A program made the position numbers and the translations under genes. From NCBI GenBank assembly GCA_964442135.1, contig CAYTYN010000011.1, positions 1 to 38,431 on the forward strand: a DNA stretch of 38,431 nucleotides. Reading direction: 5' to 3'. Shown in pieces: positions 1 through 7,182 of the stretch. This DNA comes from Avanaerovorax sp964442135. Its GTDB lineage: Bacteria; Bacillota; Clostridia; Peptostreptococcales; Anaerovoracaceae. The notes beneath the pieces were generated by a model. That model was given only the letters and a program-made list of their open reading frames with translations. It did no database searches and was not told where the DNA came from. The number at the start of each line of letters is the position of its first letter. Position 1 is the first letter of the stretch.

Positions 1-169
1 GTTTTTTTGAAGAATATGTCGTATGTCTTATAGGCTATGGTTTCCTATGAAATACCATTAAAAATATGGCGCTGCCCGCTGCTTTTCCCGAAAATGAAAT
101 TATGGTACGATAAGGGAATAGAAGAGGTCAGTGGTTTCTTTAACAGTTTCAGTGAAAGGAAGTATTTTC

Positions 170-943
170 GTGAATAAATTATATCTGAAAGACGCTTGGA
201 AGCGGGAAGAAGATGTCGCCCACATCCGCGGTTGGGACTTTTCACATATACAGAACAGGTACGAATCGGACAACGATCTGCCGTGGGATTACGGGGAAAT
301 CATAAGGCAGCATCTGCACGGGGACATGGACCTCCTAGATTATGATACAGGCGGCGGCGAATTTTTGCTGACTTTAAATCACCCCTATGAAAGAACCTCT
401 GCAACAGAAGGGTATCCCCCGAACGTTAAGCTGTGCAGGGAGAAATTGTTGCCGCTGGGGATCGATTTCAAGGAATGTCATGACCCGTCAAAGGTTCCCT
501 TTGATGACGGCTCCTTTGATTTAGTCATAAACAGACATGGCGATTTTGATGGAAGAGAATTATTCCGGCTATTACGCCAAAACGGGCTGTTCATTACCGA
601 GCAGGTAGGAGAAGATAATGACAGGGATTTAGTGGGAATGGTGCTGCCGGAAGCGGTAAAACCATTTCCCCATTTAAATCTGAGAGAGCAGAGGACGGTC
701 TTTGAGAACGCCGGATTCGAAATCCTTCAGGCGGAAGAAGCATATCGCCCGATAACCTTCTACGACGTGGGCGCCTTCGTTTGGTTCGCTCATGTCATAG
801 AATGGGAGTTCCCCGGCTTTTCCGTGGACAGGTGCTTCGAGGAGCTTCTGAAGATGCAGGAAATGATCGAGAAAGACGGAATGATTCGGGGAACTATTCA
901 CCGATTTCTCATAGTCGGGAAAAAGCGAGCCTTCATCAAGTAG
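170..943 (+). CDS. Class I SAM-dependent methyltransferase
   Basis: A 257-residue protein with a Methyltransf_11-like core. The SAM-binding motif I is seen as LLDYDTGGGEFL. An acidic residue and the motif PFDDGSFDLV follow, which is the usual motif for this fold, and then the post-motif strand NGLFITEQVG. The motif I glycines read GGGE instead of the common GxGxG. The substrate cannot be told from the sequence. I chose the GTG at 170 because GAAAGGA lies about ten bases upstream; an in-frame GTG at 131 would add 13 residues but has poor spacing to a binding site. No transmembrane segment is visible, so it should be cytosolic. It lies 94 bases before the next gene and is separated from it by a promoter, so it is probably its own unit. 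Confidence 0.8.
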   Translation: MNKLYLKDAWKREEDVAHIRGWDFSHIQNRYESDNDLPWDYGEIIRQHLHGDMDLLDYDTGGGEFLLTLNHPYERTSATEGYPPNVKLCREKLLPLGIDFKECHDPSKVPFDDGSFDLVINRHGDFDGRELFRLLRQNGLFITEQVGEDNDRDLVGMVLPEAVKPFPHLNLREQRTVFENAGFEILQAEEAYRPITFYDVGAFVWFAHVIEWEFPGFSVDRCFEELLKMQEMIEKDGMIRGTIHRFLIVGKKRAFIK

Positions 944-962
944 AATTTGGAATCGAATATTG

Positions 963-1011
963 TTGAAACGAGCAGGGGAGTGTGGTATAGTTTGGTTAGT
1001 TATCACTAACC
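963..1011 (+). promoter_or_regulatory. Sigma-A promoter with a perfect inverted-repeat operator
   Basis: TTGAAA (963-968) and TATAGT (986-991) are separated by exactly 17 bases. A perfect inverted repeat, GGTTAGT-TATC-ACTAACC, covers 994-1011, just downstream of the -10 and over the expected transcription start. That position fits a repressor of the TetR, MarR or PadR kind. No regulator gene of these classes lies beside it in the window. Confidence 0.72.
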
Positions 1012-1037
1012 GCTTTGTTTTAGAAAGGATGATGAGT

Positions 1038-1664
1038 ATGCTGATTTTATCCATAGTGGCAGGTCTTGTAGGCGCAGCCGGCATGTTTTCCGGAGACATG
1101 CTGCTTTACTTTACCAAAGGCGCCTATGATATGGACGGAACCTTGAAGCCTTACGCCGGTATCATGAAAAACATATCCGAGAAACGGCTGTTTTGGGGCG
1201 GAGTTTTAGGTCCCGTATGCTCCTTTTTGTATGCTTGCGGATTCATCCACCTCTATTTCATCGCAGCCGATGATATGCGGCTGCCTGCCGTCATCCTCAG
1301 CTTGCTCCTGTCCTTTGCTATCATCATAGGCGGGGCGTACCACGGCCAGTGGACCATGCTCGGGCTTTCCGCCAAGTATGGAGACGACACCATGACGGAT
1401 AAGACGATACAGACCATGATGGGTCTGGCGAAAATCTATACCCTGCCCTACTTCCTCGGGTGTATAGGCATTGCCGTGATGATCGTCGGAGGCTGGACAG
1501 ATCTGCCTCCCCTGTTCGTCCTATTCTCCCCCATAGTCACTCTGTTTTTGAACTTTATTTGGATGAAGCTTCCACAGCCTCTGCGCGTAGTCCTTTTCGG
1601 AGGATGGTATAATCTGGTCTTTGTCATATACTATCTCTCCCTCCTCCTTTGGGTTTTAATATGA
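1038..1664 (+). CDS. Small polytopic membrane protein, DUF6796-like
   Basis: A 208-residue, very hydrophobic protein with about six predicted membrane segments. It starts with a hydrophobic helix (LILSIVAGLVGAAGMFSGDM) and then LLYFTKGAYDMDGTLKPY, a pattern I associate from memory with the DUF6796 family; this assignment is not verified. The function is unknown. ATG codons at 1029, 1032 and 1038 are in frame. GAAAGGA (1024-1029) gives good spacing only to 1038. The gene is transcribed from the promoter with the palindromic operator and is followed 31 bases later by a hydrolase gene, so the two likely form an inducible operon. No catalytic motif is recognisable. Confidence 0.7.
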   Translation: MLILSIVAGLVGAAGMFSGDMLLYFTKGAYDMDGTLKPYAGIMKNISEKRLFWGGVLGPVCSFLYACGFIHLYFIAADDMRLPAVILSLLLSFAIIIGGAYHGQWTMLGLSAKYGDDTMTDKTIQTMMGLAKIYTLPYFLGCIGIAVMIVGGWTDLPPLFVLFSPIVTLFLNFIWMKLPQPLRVVLFGGWYNLVFVIYYLSLLLWVLI

Positions 1665-1694
1665 GATGATGAATATGAGACGAGGTACGTATAG

Positions 1695-2420
1695 ATGAAA
1701 ATAGAAATTCGGGGAGATAGGAAGCTTCCAAAGATACTGCTCATTCATTCCAGCATTACGGACAGCCGTTGTTTCGAGCCTCTCTTTCCTTACCTGGAGG
1801 AGTTCTGCCTGATTCTCCCTACTCTCGGAGGTCACAATATTTCCGACGACAGTATATACAAGGGAGCCGAGCTCGAAGCTGAGGAGCTGATGGCCGGATT
1901 GGAGGATATGGGCATTTCCTCCCTTCATACCATGTGCGGAGAATCCCTTGGCTGCGTCGTCGCGTGGGAGATTCTCAAGGCCCGAAGGCTGACGATACGC
2001 AAAACAGTCTTTGACGGCGCACCCTTCTCCCCTTTCAAGCTCCACGTCCGCCTCATCAATTATTTCATGACCATGAGCATGGTGAGGAAGTGCCGAAAGG
2101 ATCCGTCCGGATTAAAAGCCGCCGACAAGATGTACCCTCAGGTGGCTGACACTATAAAACAGGTCGTTGCCCATTACAGCGGGAGGTCTGTGAGAAACGT
2201 CATCAGGGACGCCATGGGAGGCGTCGAAGCGGCTTCCGGCGTTGTAACAGAGAAGGATCAATTAGTCGTTATGTACGGAGAAGACGACCCGTATATCGGC
2301 GGCATGGATTTTTTCAAAAATGGGGGATATCCCTTTACTCCCGTGGTCTTGAAAGGATACGGGCATTGTGACTATGTGCTGAAAAGAACGGAAGACTTTT
2401 GCAAAATGATTACTCAGTGA
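1695..2420 (+). CDS. Alpha/beta hydrolase
   Basis: A 241-residue alpha/beta-hydrolase fold protein. The nucleophile elbow is CGESLG (GxSxG pattern) near residue 81. The likely acid is the Asp in MYGEDDPYIGG and the likely base is the His in GYGHCDYV near the C-terminus, so the triad looks complete. The N-terminal ILLIHSS strand would form the oxyanion region. There is no signal peptide, so it should be cytosolic. It sits 31 bases after the six-TM protein and probably shares its operator-controlled promoter. The substrate is unknown; this fold covers esterases, lipases and C-C hydrolases. Confidence 0.82.
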   Translation: MKIEIRGDRKLPKILLIHSSITDSRCFEPLFPYLEEFCLILPTLGGHNISDDSIYKGAELEAEELMAGLEDMGISSLHTMCGESLGCVVAWEILKARRLTIRKTVFDGAPFSPFKLHVRLINYFMTMSMVRKCRKDPSGLKAADKMYPQVADTIKQVVAHYSGRSVRNVIRDAMGGVEAASGVVTEKDQLVVMYGEDDPYIGGMDFFKNGGYPFTPVVLKGYGHCDYVLKRTEDFCKMITQ

Positions 2421-2482
2421 CAAGAAGGGGTATCCGGCTTCTCTGATTATACTTAAATCAATCCATCTGTAAAATTCATTGC

Positions 2483-2515
2483 TTCAATGAAACTTCAAGG
2501 TTCCTTTTGTATGCT
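2483..2515 (+). promoter_or_regulatory. Promoter with TTCAA direct repeats, site 1 of 3
   Basis: TTCAAT starts at 2483 and TTCAAG at 2494, an 11-base period. A -10 hexamer TATGCT follows at 2510-2515, 16 bases after the start of the second copy. No standard -35 is present; the repeat takes its place, as is usual for promoters activated by OmpR-family regulators. The same geometry occurs at 6452-6484 and 8420-8452. Confidence 0.7.
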
Positions 2516-2538
2516 AAACACAACCATAGAGATAAAAC

Positions 2539-2588
2539 CCTGCTTGCCGTCCATAGGACGCCGAGATTAAATGATATCTCGCAGCAGG
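2539..2588 (+). other. Predicted three-way-junction RNA leader of the protease operon
   Basis: Three perfect helices nest in the roughly 95-base leader. P1 is CCTGCT (2539-2544) with AGCAGG (2583-2588). P2 is CGTCC (2548-2552) with GGACG (2556-2560) around a 3-base loop. P3 is CGAGAT (2562-2567) with ATCTCG (2576-2581). The joining strands are only three, one and one bases. The ribosome binding site AAAGGAG lies at 2601-2607, outside the fold. It matches no RNA family I know. Confidence 0.45.
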
Positions 2589-2615
2589 TAGCATATTACG
2601 AAAGGAGCTTGGATT

Positions 2616-3602
2616 ATGAATAACGAGGAAAGAGAAAGATATGAATTTATGGATGAGGAACATCCGGCAAACCCGGTTAATCCTGAGATGCACCGGCACT
2701 ATGAAGGCGAGAAGGCCGGAAAAAAGGGCTACAATAAAATTGTCGCCCTTACTTTAAGCGCCGCTCTCTTTGGAGGCGTTGCCGGCGGAACCTTTTACGG
2801 CGTGAACACTTTGCTTGAAGAAACCTTTTCCCAAGGAGGCCTGACCGTCTCCACGGGGTCTTCTTCCGTCTCCGCCGTTTCCTATTCGTCGGGACAATCC
2901 CTGGACGTATCCTCCGTCGCGGCGCAGGGATTAACCTCTGTGGTCTCCGTAACCAACATTTCCGTTCAGGAGGTTGAGAGCTATTTCGGCAAGTTCGGTA
3001 CCGGCGGACGAGGACAGATGCAGCTTCAGGAGACTACAAGCTGCGGCTCCGGCGTGATTATCTACCAAGACGATTCGAATCTCTACATCGTTACCAACTA
3101 CCACGTTGTAGAGGATGCGACGACGCTGTCGATCACCTTTGTAGACGACGAGACTTATGAAGCGGAGCTCTGCGGATATGATGAGTCTGTGGATATTGCG
3201 GTTTTGAAGGTTTCCCTCTCTGACCTGTCTTCAGACACAGTGGATCAGATATCTGTGATAGCCATAGGAGACTCGGATGAACTTACCGTAGGCGAGCAGG
3301 TAGTTGCCATCGGTAACGCTCTGGGATATGGACAGTCTGTAACCACGGGAATCGTCAGCGCCTTAGACCGCACCGTAAGCACAGATTCTGATTCTGATTC
3401 CGATTCTTCCACTTACATCCAGACGGATGCAGCTATCAATCCCGGCAACAGCGGCGGCGCCCTGCTCAATATGAACGGTGAACTGATCGGAATCAATACG
3501 GCGAAGGTTTCCTCCACTGATGTGGAGGGGATGGGCTATGCCATTCCTATCTCTCAGGTGCTGGATTTAATCGAGTCCCTGATGAACGAAGGAAACATGT
3601 AG
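2616..3602 (+). CDS. HtrA/DegP-like S1C serine protease, membrane-anchored, no PDZ
   Basis: A 328-residue trypsin-like protease. Residues 1-38 are charged and cytosolic, about 41-62 form one membrane anchor, a Ser-rich linker follows, and the protease domain starts near residue 100. The triad is His163 (TNYHVV), Asp193 (SVDIAVL) and Ser279 (NPGNSGG). The protein ends shortly after the protease domain, so the C-terminal PDZ found in most bacterial HtrA proteins is missing. It should degrade or sense damaged exported proteins outside the membrane. A Ser-Asp run at residues 257-264 is encoded by four tandem copies of GATTC(T/C). The start follows AAAGGAG. It is the first gene of an operon with a glycosyltransferase, a glycosidase and a membrane protein. 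Confidence 0.9.
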   Translation: MNNEERERYEFMDEEHPANPVNPEMHRHYEGEKAGKKGYNKIVALTLSAALFGGVAGGTFYGVNTLLEETFSQGGLTVSTGSSSVSAVSYSSGQSLDVSSVAAQGLTSVVSVTNISVQEVESYFGKFGTGGRGQMQLQETTSCGSGVIIYQDDSNLYIVTNYHVVEDATTLSITFVDDETYEAELCGYDESVDIAVLKVSLSDLSSDTVDQISVIAIGDSDELTVGEQVVAIGNALGYGQSVTTGIVSALDRTVSTDSDSDSDSSTYIQTDAAINPGNSGGALLNMNGELIGINTAKVSSTDVEGMGYAIPISQVLDLIESLMNEGNM

Positions 3603-3653
3603 TCCGGCATTCATCGTAAAGGAGCAAAATGAGCCGAAAGGAGGTCGAGATAC

Positions 3654-4748
3654 ATGCGACCGACACGGATAGCGCTGATTCCCGTATACCAGCCAACTGA
3701 AATACTGCCGGAGCTTCTCAGGGAAATGAAAAGTGCGGGCTTTCAAATTATAGTGGTCAACGACGGAAGTGGCTTTGAAAAAAGCCACTTATTTCAGCAA
3801 GCCGCAGAATTTGCGGAGGTATTGGAGCATTCTTGCAACATGGGTAAAGGCAGAGCGATCAAAACCGGTCTGTCCTATATCCGGTCCCACTACCCTAACG
3901 GCGACTATGTTGTGGTGACCATGGATGGCGACGGGCAGCATAGAGTTTCTGACGCCATAACTGTTTGCCGCACTTCTCAGGCTAATCCGAACGCCATTAT
4001 CCTGGGAAGCAGGCGGCTTGAGAAGAATGTCCCCCTTCGAAGTCAGTTTGGCAATACTGTTACCCGGTTCGTTTACCATATTGCCACGGGACAAAAGGTC
4101 TGGGATACTCAGACGGGACTTCGGGCGTTTAACGGAGGTCTGATTCCCCTGCTCTTATCGATCCCGGGAGAAAGGTATGAATACGAAATGAATGTATTGC
4201 TGATCTGTTCCGAGAGAAAGATTCCCATTGTGGAAGAGGAAATCGATACAGTCTATTTCGACGGCAACTCAGCGTCCCACTTCGATACCCTTAGGGATTC
4301 CTACCGAATCTACAGAGAGATTCTAAAGTTTTCCGCCGCTTCCTTGACCAGCTTTTTTGTCGACTACGGTCTCTACAGCCTTTTGACCCGGTTGACTATG
4401 GGTATGGAAAGTGTGGAAAGTCTTCTGATTTCCAACATGGGAGCACGGGTGGTCAGCGCAAGCGTCAATTACTCCTTGAATCGAAGACTGGTATTTCGAA
4501 GCAACGCCGGTGTAGTTCGATCTGCTCTTCAGTATGCAGCCTTAGCCGGCTTCATTCTCGCCGGCAATACCTTGGCGCTCCATGTCCTTGCGGATTGGGT
4601 CGGAATAAACCGATACTTATCGAAGCTGATCACGGAGCTCTTCTTCTTTTCACTGAGCTGGGTAATCCAAAGGCAGTTCATATTCCGAAGAAGAAAGGAT
4701 AAAAGAGCTGTAAAACGTGGAGCAGAGAAAGGGAAAGAGATGAGGTGA
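3654..4748 (+). CDS. Bifunctional GT2 glycosyltransferase / GtrA-family membrane protein
   Basis: A 364-residue fusion. Residues 1 to about 220 form a family 2 glycosyltransferase of the dolichyl-phosphate-mannose synthase type, with the metal-binding motif DGDGQH (Asp91, Asp93), the preceding VVNDGSG strand and the MGKGRAIKTG segment. From about residue 225 follow four hydrophobic helices of the GtrA type (FSAASLTSFFVDYGLY). Such fusions are thought to load a sugar on undecaprenyl phosphate at the inner face and help move it across the membrane for glycan decoration. Substrate and acceptor are not visible. The start has AAAGGAGG upstream. The gene follows the protease after 51 bases, and its stop codon overlaps the start of the phosphodiester glycosidase gene. 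Confidence 0.9.
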   Translation: MRPTRIALIPVYQPTEILPELLREMKSAGFQIIVVNDGSGFEKSHLFQQAAEFAEVLEHSCNMGKGRAIKTGLSYIRSHYPNGDYVVVTMDGDGQHRVSDAITVCRTSQANPNAIILGSRRLEKNVPLRSQFGNTVTRFVYHIATGQKVWDTQTGLRAFNGGLIPLLLSIPGERYEYEMNVLLICSERKIPIVEEEIDTVYFDGNSASHFDTLRDSYRIYREILKFSAASLTSFFVDYGLYSLLTRLTMGMESVESLLISNMGARVVSASVNYSLNRRLVFRSNAGVVRSALQYAALAGFILAGNTLALHVLADWVGINRYLSKLITELFFFSLSWVIQRQFIFRRRKDKRAVKRGAEKGKEMR

Positions 4749-5668
4749 TGAACATTATGTTTTTTCGACGCCACCGGTGGGCGATTGTGTACAGCCTTTT
4801 GCTGGTTGGATTTACCTTTTATCTTCTAATGGATACCTTTGTCATTTCAAGAGTGTATACGGTCGTGGAGGATACGGGATCTGAGACAACAGCATCTCAT
4901 CAGGAACAGGACGATGAGGAGTCGGGTTCTGAGATAATCCTGACCGAGAATACCTACAGTGACGGAAACATTACGATCACTATTACGGAATACAGGGAGT
5001 ACGATACTTCCATCTACGTAGCCGATATCGTCCTGTCCTCTCCGGAATACCTTCAAACCGCCTTTGCCCAAAGCTCCTATGGACGCAACGTAACAGCCGC
5101 CACCTCCGAGATCGCCGAAAGCGTAGGAGCGATTCTGGCTATCAACGGTGACTATTACGGAGCACAAGAGGAAGGGTATGTGCTGCGGAACGGAGTGCTT
5201 TACCGAAGCACCGCCGCCTCCGATCAGGTGGACCTGGTCATCTATGAGGACGGGAGCTTTGAGATCATAAACGAGGAGGATATCACCGCAGAGGAGCTTC
5301 TGGATAACGGAGCCCAACAGATTTTGTCCTTCGGCCCTGCCCTGATAACGGAAGGAACCGTAGCTGTTTCAGAGGGGGACGAGGTAGGAAAAGCCAGATC
5401 CAGCAATCCGCGCACCGCCATCGGCATCATCGACGAACTTCACTATGTGTTCGTGGTATCCGACGGCAGAACAGACGAGAGCGAAGGACTTTCCCTGTCC
5501 CAGCTGGCGGAGTTCATGGCCGGTCTGGGCGTCTCCACCGCCTACAATCTGGACGGGGGCGGATCCTCTACCATGTACTTTAACGGCGAAGTAGTCAACA
5601 ATCCAACGTCCAACGGAAGAAGGATTGAGGAAAGGAGCGTAAGCGACATTGTATACATCGGATATTAG
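4748..5668 (+). CDS. Phosphodiester glycosidase (NAGPA domain), membrane-anchored
   Basis: A 306-residue protein with one N-terminal anchor (about residues 11-30), a short acidic linker, and a C-terminal NAGPA domain. Family marks are INGDYYG, RTAIGI, and the Gly-rich signature NLDGGGSSTMY near the C-terminus. Members hydrolyse sugar-phosphodiester bonds, including GlcNAc-1-phosphodiesters, and in bacteria are thought to act on phosphodiester-containing surface glycans. The ATG at 4748 shares one base with the upstream stop; a GTG at 4745 is also possible. Translational coupling to the glycosyltransferase suggests both act on the same glycan. The domain would lie outside the membrane. Confidence 0.88.
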   Translation: MNIMFFRRHRWAIVYSLLLVGFTFYLLMDTFVISRVYTVVEDTGSETTASHQEQDDEESGSEIILTENTYSDGNITITITEYREYDTSIYVADIVLSSPEYLQTAFAQSSYGRNVTAATSEIAESVGAILAINGDYYGAQEEGYVLRNGVLYRSTAASDQVDLVIYEDGSFEIINEEDITAEELLDNGAQQILSFGPALITEGTVAVSEGDEVGKARSSNPRTAIGIIDELHYVFVVSDGRTDESEGLSLSQLAEFMAGLGVSTAYNLDGGGSSTMYFNGEVVNNPTSNGRRIEERSVSDIVYIGY

Positions 5669-5684
5669 CAATCAGCGTAAAGTC

Positions 5685-6071
5685 ATGGCAAGGACAGGCT
5701 TTGTCTATCTGTTCATCTCCCTCTTTTGCGCGCTGTTCGGCGGGATATACGAGATTTTCAGCCATGAGGTGTACTCCTATTACATGATCTACGGGTTTGC
5801 CATTCCCCTTGCGGGAGGGGTACTGCCCTTCTTTTCCCTCGCCTTCTCATCCATCCGCCCGCCCGGCAGAATATCCCGAGAGCTTTATCACTCCGGAATC
5901 GCAGCTTTAACCGTGGGCAGCATAATAAAGGGAGTTCTGGATATTTACGGGACTACGAATCGGCTGGTTTTCGTTTACTTAATCGTAGGAGGCGGCCTCA
6001 TTTTAATAGGGCTCGTTATCTACGCTTCAGAAAGAAATGCCGAAAAAAATGATTTTCCTGTTGCCCCTTGA
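5685..6071 (+). CDS. Small four-TM membrane protein of unknown function
   Basis: A 128-residue protein with about four hydrophobic helices (FVYLFISLFCALFGGIYE; GFAIPLAGGVLPFFSLAF; IAALTVGSIIKGVLDIY; LVFVYLIVGGGLILIGLVIYA) and a charged C-terminus. I do not recognise the family. The ATG at 5685 is preceded only by a weak GTAAAG; an alternative TTG at 5649 would overlap the glycosidase end by 20 bases and also lacks a good site. It is the last gene of the protease operon and is followed by a terminator at 6136. Confidence 0.65.
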   Translation: MARTGFVYLFISLFCALFGGIYEIFSHEVYSYYMIYGFAIPLAGGVLPFFSLAFSSIRPPGRISRELYHSGIAALTVGSIIKGVLDIYGTTNRLVFVYLIVGGGLILIGLVIYASERNAEKNDFPVAP

Positions 6072-6135
6072 CGTTATGCTTCAGGATCCGGAAAACGAGC
6101 TGTCTTAACAGAAAGCCATATAAGGTATGTATACG

Positions 6136-6168
6136 GAGCCGGCATGGGTGGTTGCCGGCTCTGTTTTG
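6136..6168 (+). terminator. Rho-independent terminator of the protease operon
   Basis: A perfect 9-bp stem pairs 6136-6144 (GAGCCGGCA) with 6153-6161 (TGCCGGCTC) around an 8-base loop, followed by TGTTTTG. It closes the operon that starts at 2616. Confidence 0.8.
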
Positions 6169-6177
6169 TGATATAAT
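6169..6177 (+). promoter_or_regulatory. Extended -10 promoter
   Basis: TG-A-TATAAT (6169-6177) is an extended -10 element directly after the terminator. A correctly spaced -35 is not visible. It would drive the small Gly/Pro-rich protein at 6224. Confidence 0.5.
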
Positions 6178-6223
6178 GAAGATGAAGTATTGTTAATTCG
6201 TTTAAAGATAGGAGGTGAATCAT

Positions 6224-6424
6224 ATGCCGGGACCAGGAGGAAGAGGCCCGGGAGGTCCGGGAGGCCCGGGAAGAATGGGACATGGAGGTCCTCCGCCGCC
6301 ACCGCCCGGATACGGAATGGGATGGGGACGGCGAAGAGGCTGTTTGCCGGGCTGTCTGATGTGTGTTTTAGGCGTGTTCGGCCTTGTCACTTTATTGGTA
6401 GCCGGAATCCTCGTCGTGCTGTAA
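6224..6424 (+). CDS. Gly/Pro-rich tail-anchored miniprotein
   Basis: A 66-residue protein. Residues 1-38 are almost only Gly, Pro, Arg and Met with a run of six prolines; residues about 43-66 form one hydrophobic helix rich in Val, Leu and Cys (three Cys at its start). The start has a strong GGAGGTG (6211-6217) seven bases upstream. The composition suggests a disordered tail and one membrane segment ending at the C-terminus. I do not recognise a family. It lies between the terminator of the protease operon and the two-component system and has its own extended -10. Confidence 0.65.
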   Translation: MPGPGGRGPGGPGGPGRMGHGGPPPPPPGYGMGWGRRRGCLPGCLMCVLGVFGLVTLLVAGILVVL

Positions 6425-6451
6425 TTTAAAATCTCTGAAGGGTCATATTCC

Positions 6452-6484
6452 TTCAATCCACATTCAATCTTTTCCTACTATTAT
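6452..6484 (+). promoter_or_regulatory. Promoter with TTCAAT direct repeats, site 2 of 3
   Basis: TTCAAT occurs at 6452 and 6463, period 11. A -10 TATTAT lies at 6479-6484, again 16 bases from the second copy. The start codon of the response regulator is at 6505, so the leader is very short. Its position suggests autoregulation. Confidence 0.7.
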
Positions 6485-6504
6485 AGGTAATCGGAGGTGT
6501 AGGA

Positions 6505-7182
6505 ATGCGACTCTTACTGGTAGAAGATGAAACAAGGATGGCGCAGGCGCTATGTGAGCTTCTGCGCCAAGAAAAATACGATGTGGATCACTTTTCCGAT
6601 GGTTTAGAGGGGATGTACGCCCTGGAAACGGACACATACGATCTGGCGGTTTTGGATGTGATGCTTCCCGGCAAGAATGGATTCGAGATCGCCGCTTCCG
6701 CAAGGAAAAAAGGGGTCAAAACGCCCATTCTCATGCTTACCGCTAAAAGCGATCTGGACGATAAGGTTACCGGCCTTGACTGCGGCGCCGACGATTACCT
6801 TACGAAGCCCTTTATGACCAAAGAGCTTCTCGCCAGGCTTCGCGCCCTTGGACGCAGGAACATCAACAGTCCGGACGGTACTCTTTCCTTCGGAGACATT
6901 ACGCTGAATAAGGAAAGCTCCACTCTTTACTGTGGGGAGAACAGCGTAAGGCTCAGCGAAAAAGAGCTGCGTATATTGGAGTACCTGATCGCCAATCAGG
7001 GACACATCCTGACCAGAGAACAGCTTGCCACGAAGATTTGGGGATATGACAGCGAAGCGGAATACAACAATGTAGAGGTGTATATGTCCTTTGCCCGAAA
7101 GAAGCTTCACTTTATCCATTCGAATACAGAGGTCAAGGCCGTTCGCGGCGTAGGCTATGAATTGAGGTATGAGGATGTTTAA
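6505..7182 (+). CDS. OmpR/PhoB-family response regulator
   Basis: A 225-residue regulator. The receiver domain (1 to about 120) has the acidic pair Glu7/Asp8, the phosphoacceptor Asp51 (LAVLDVMLPG), a conserved Thr (MLTAK) and Lys (DDYLTKPF). The C-terminal winged helix (about 128-222) ends with RGVGYEL, typical of this subfamily. Several stretches (EGMYALETDTYDL, GADDYLTKPF) look like streptococcal CiaR, but this is from memory. It should bind tandem half-sites 11 bases apart as a dimer, which matches the three TTCAA repeat promoters in the window, one of them its own. Its reading frame overlaps the kinase gene by 14 bases. Confidence 0.93.
   Translation: MRLLLVEDETRMAQALCELLRQEKYDVDHFSDGLEGMYALETDTYDLAVLDVMLPGKNGFEIAASARKKGVKTPILMLTAKSDLDDKVTGLDCGADDYLTKPFMTKELLARLRALGRRNINSPDGTLSFGDITLNKESSTLYCGENSVRLSEKELRILEYLIANQGHILTREQLATKIWGYDSEAEYNNVEVYMSFARKKLHFIHSNTEVKAVRGVGYELRYEDV

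Noticed and set aside
6220..6456. Proline-rich minus-strand frame opposite the Gly/Pro-rich miniprotein
   Set aside because: It is a mirror of a low-complexity sequence; the plus strand has a strong binding site and a membrane helix.
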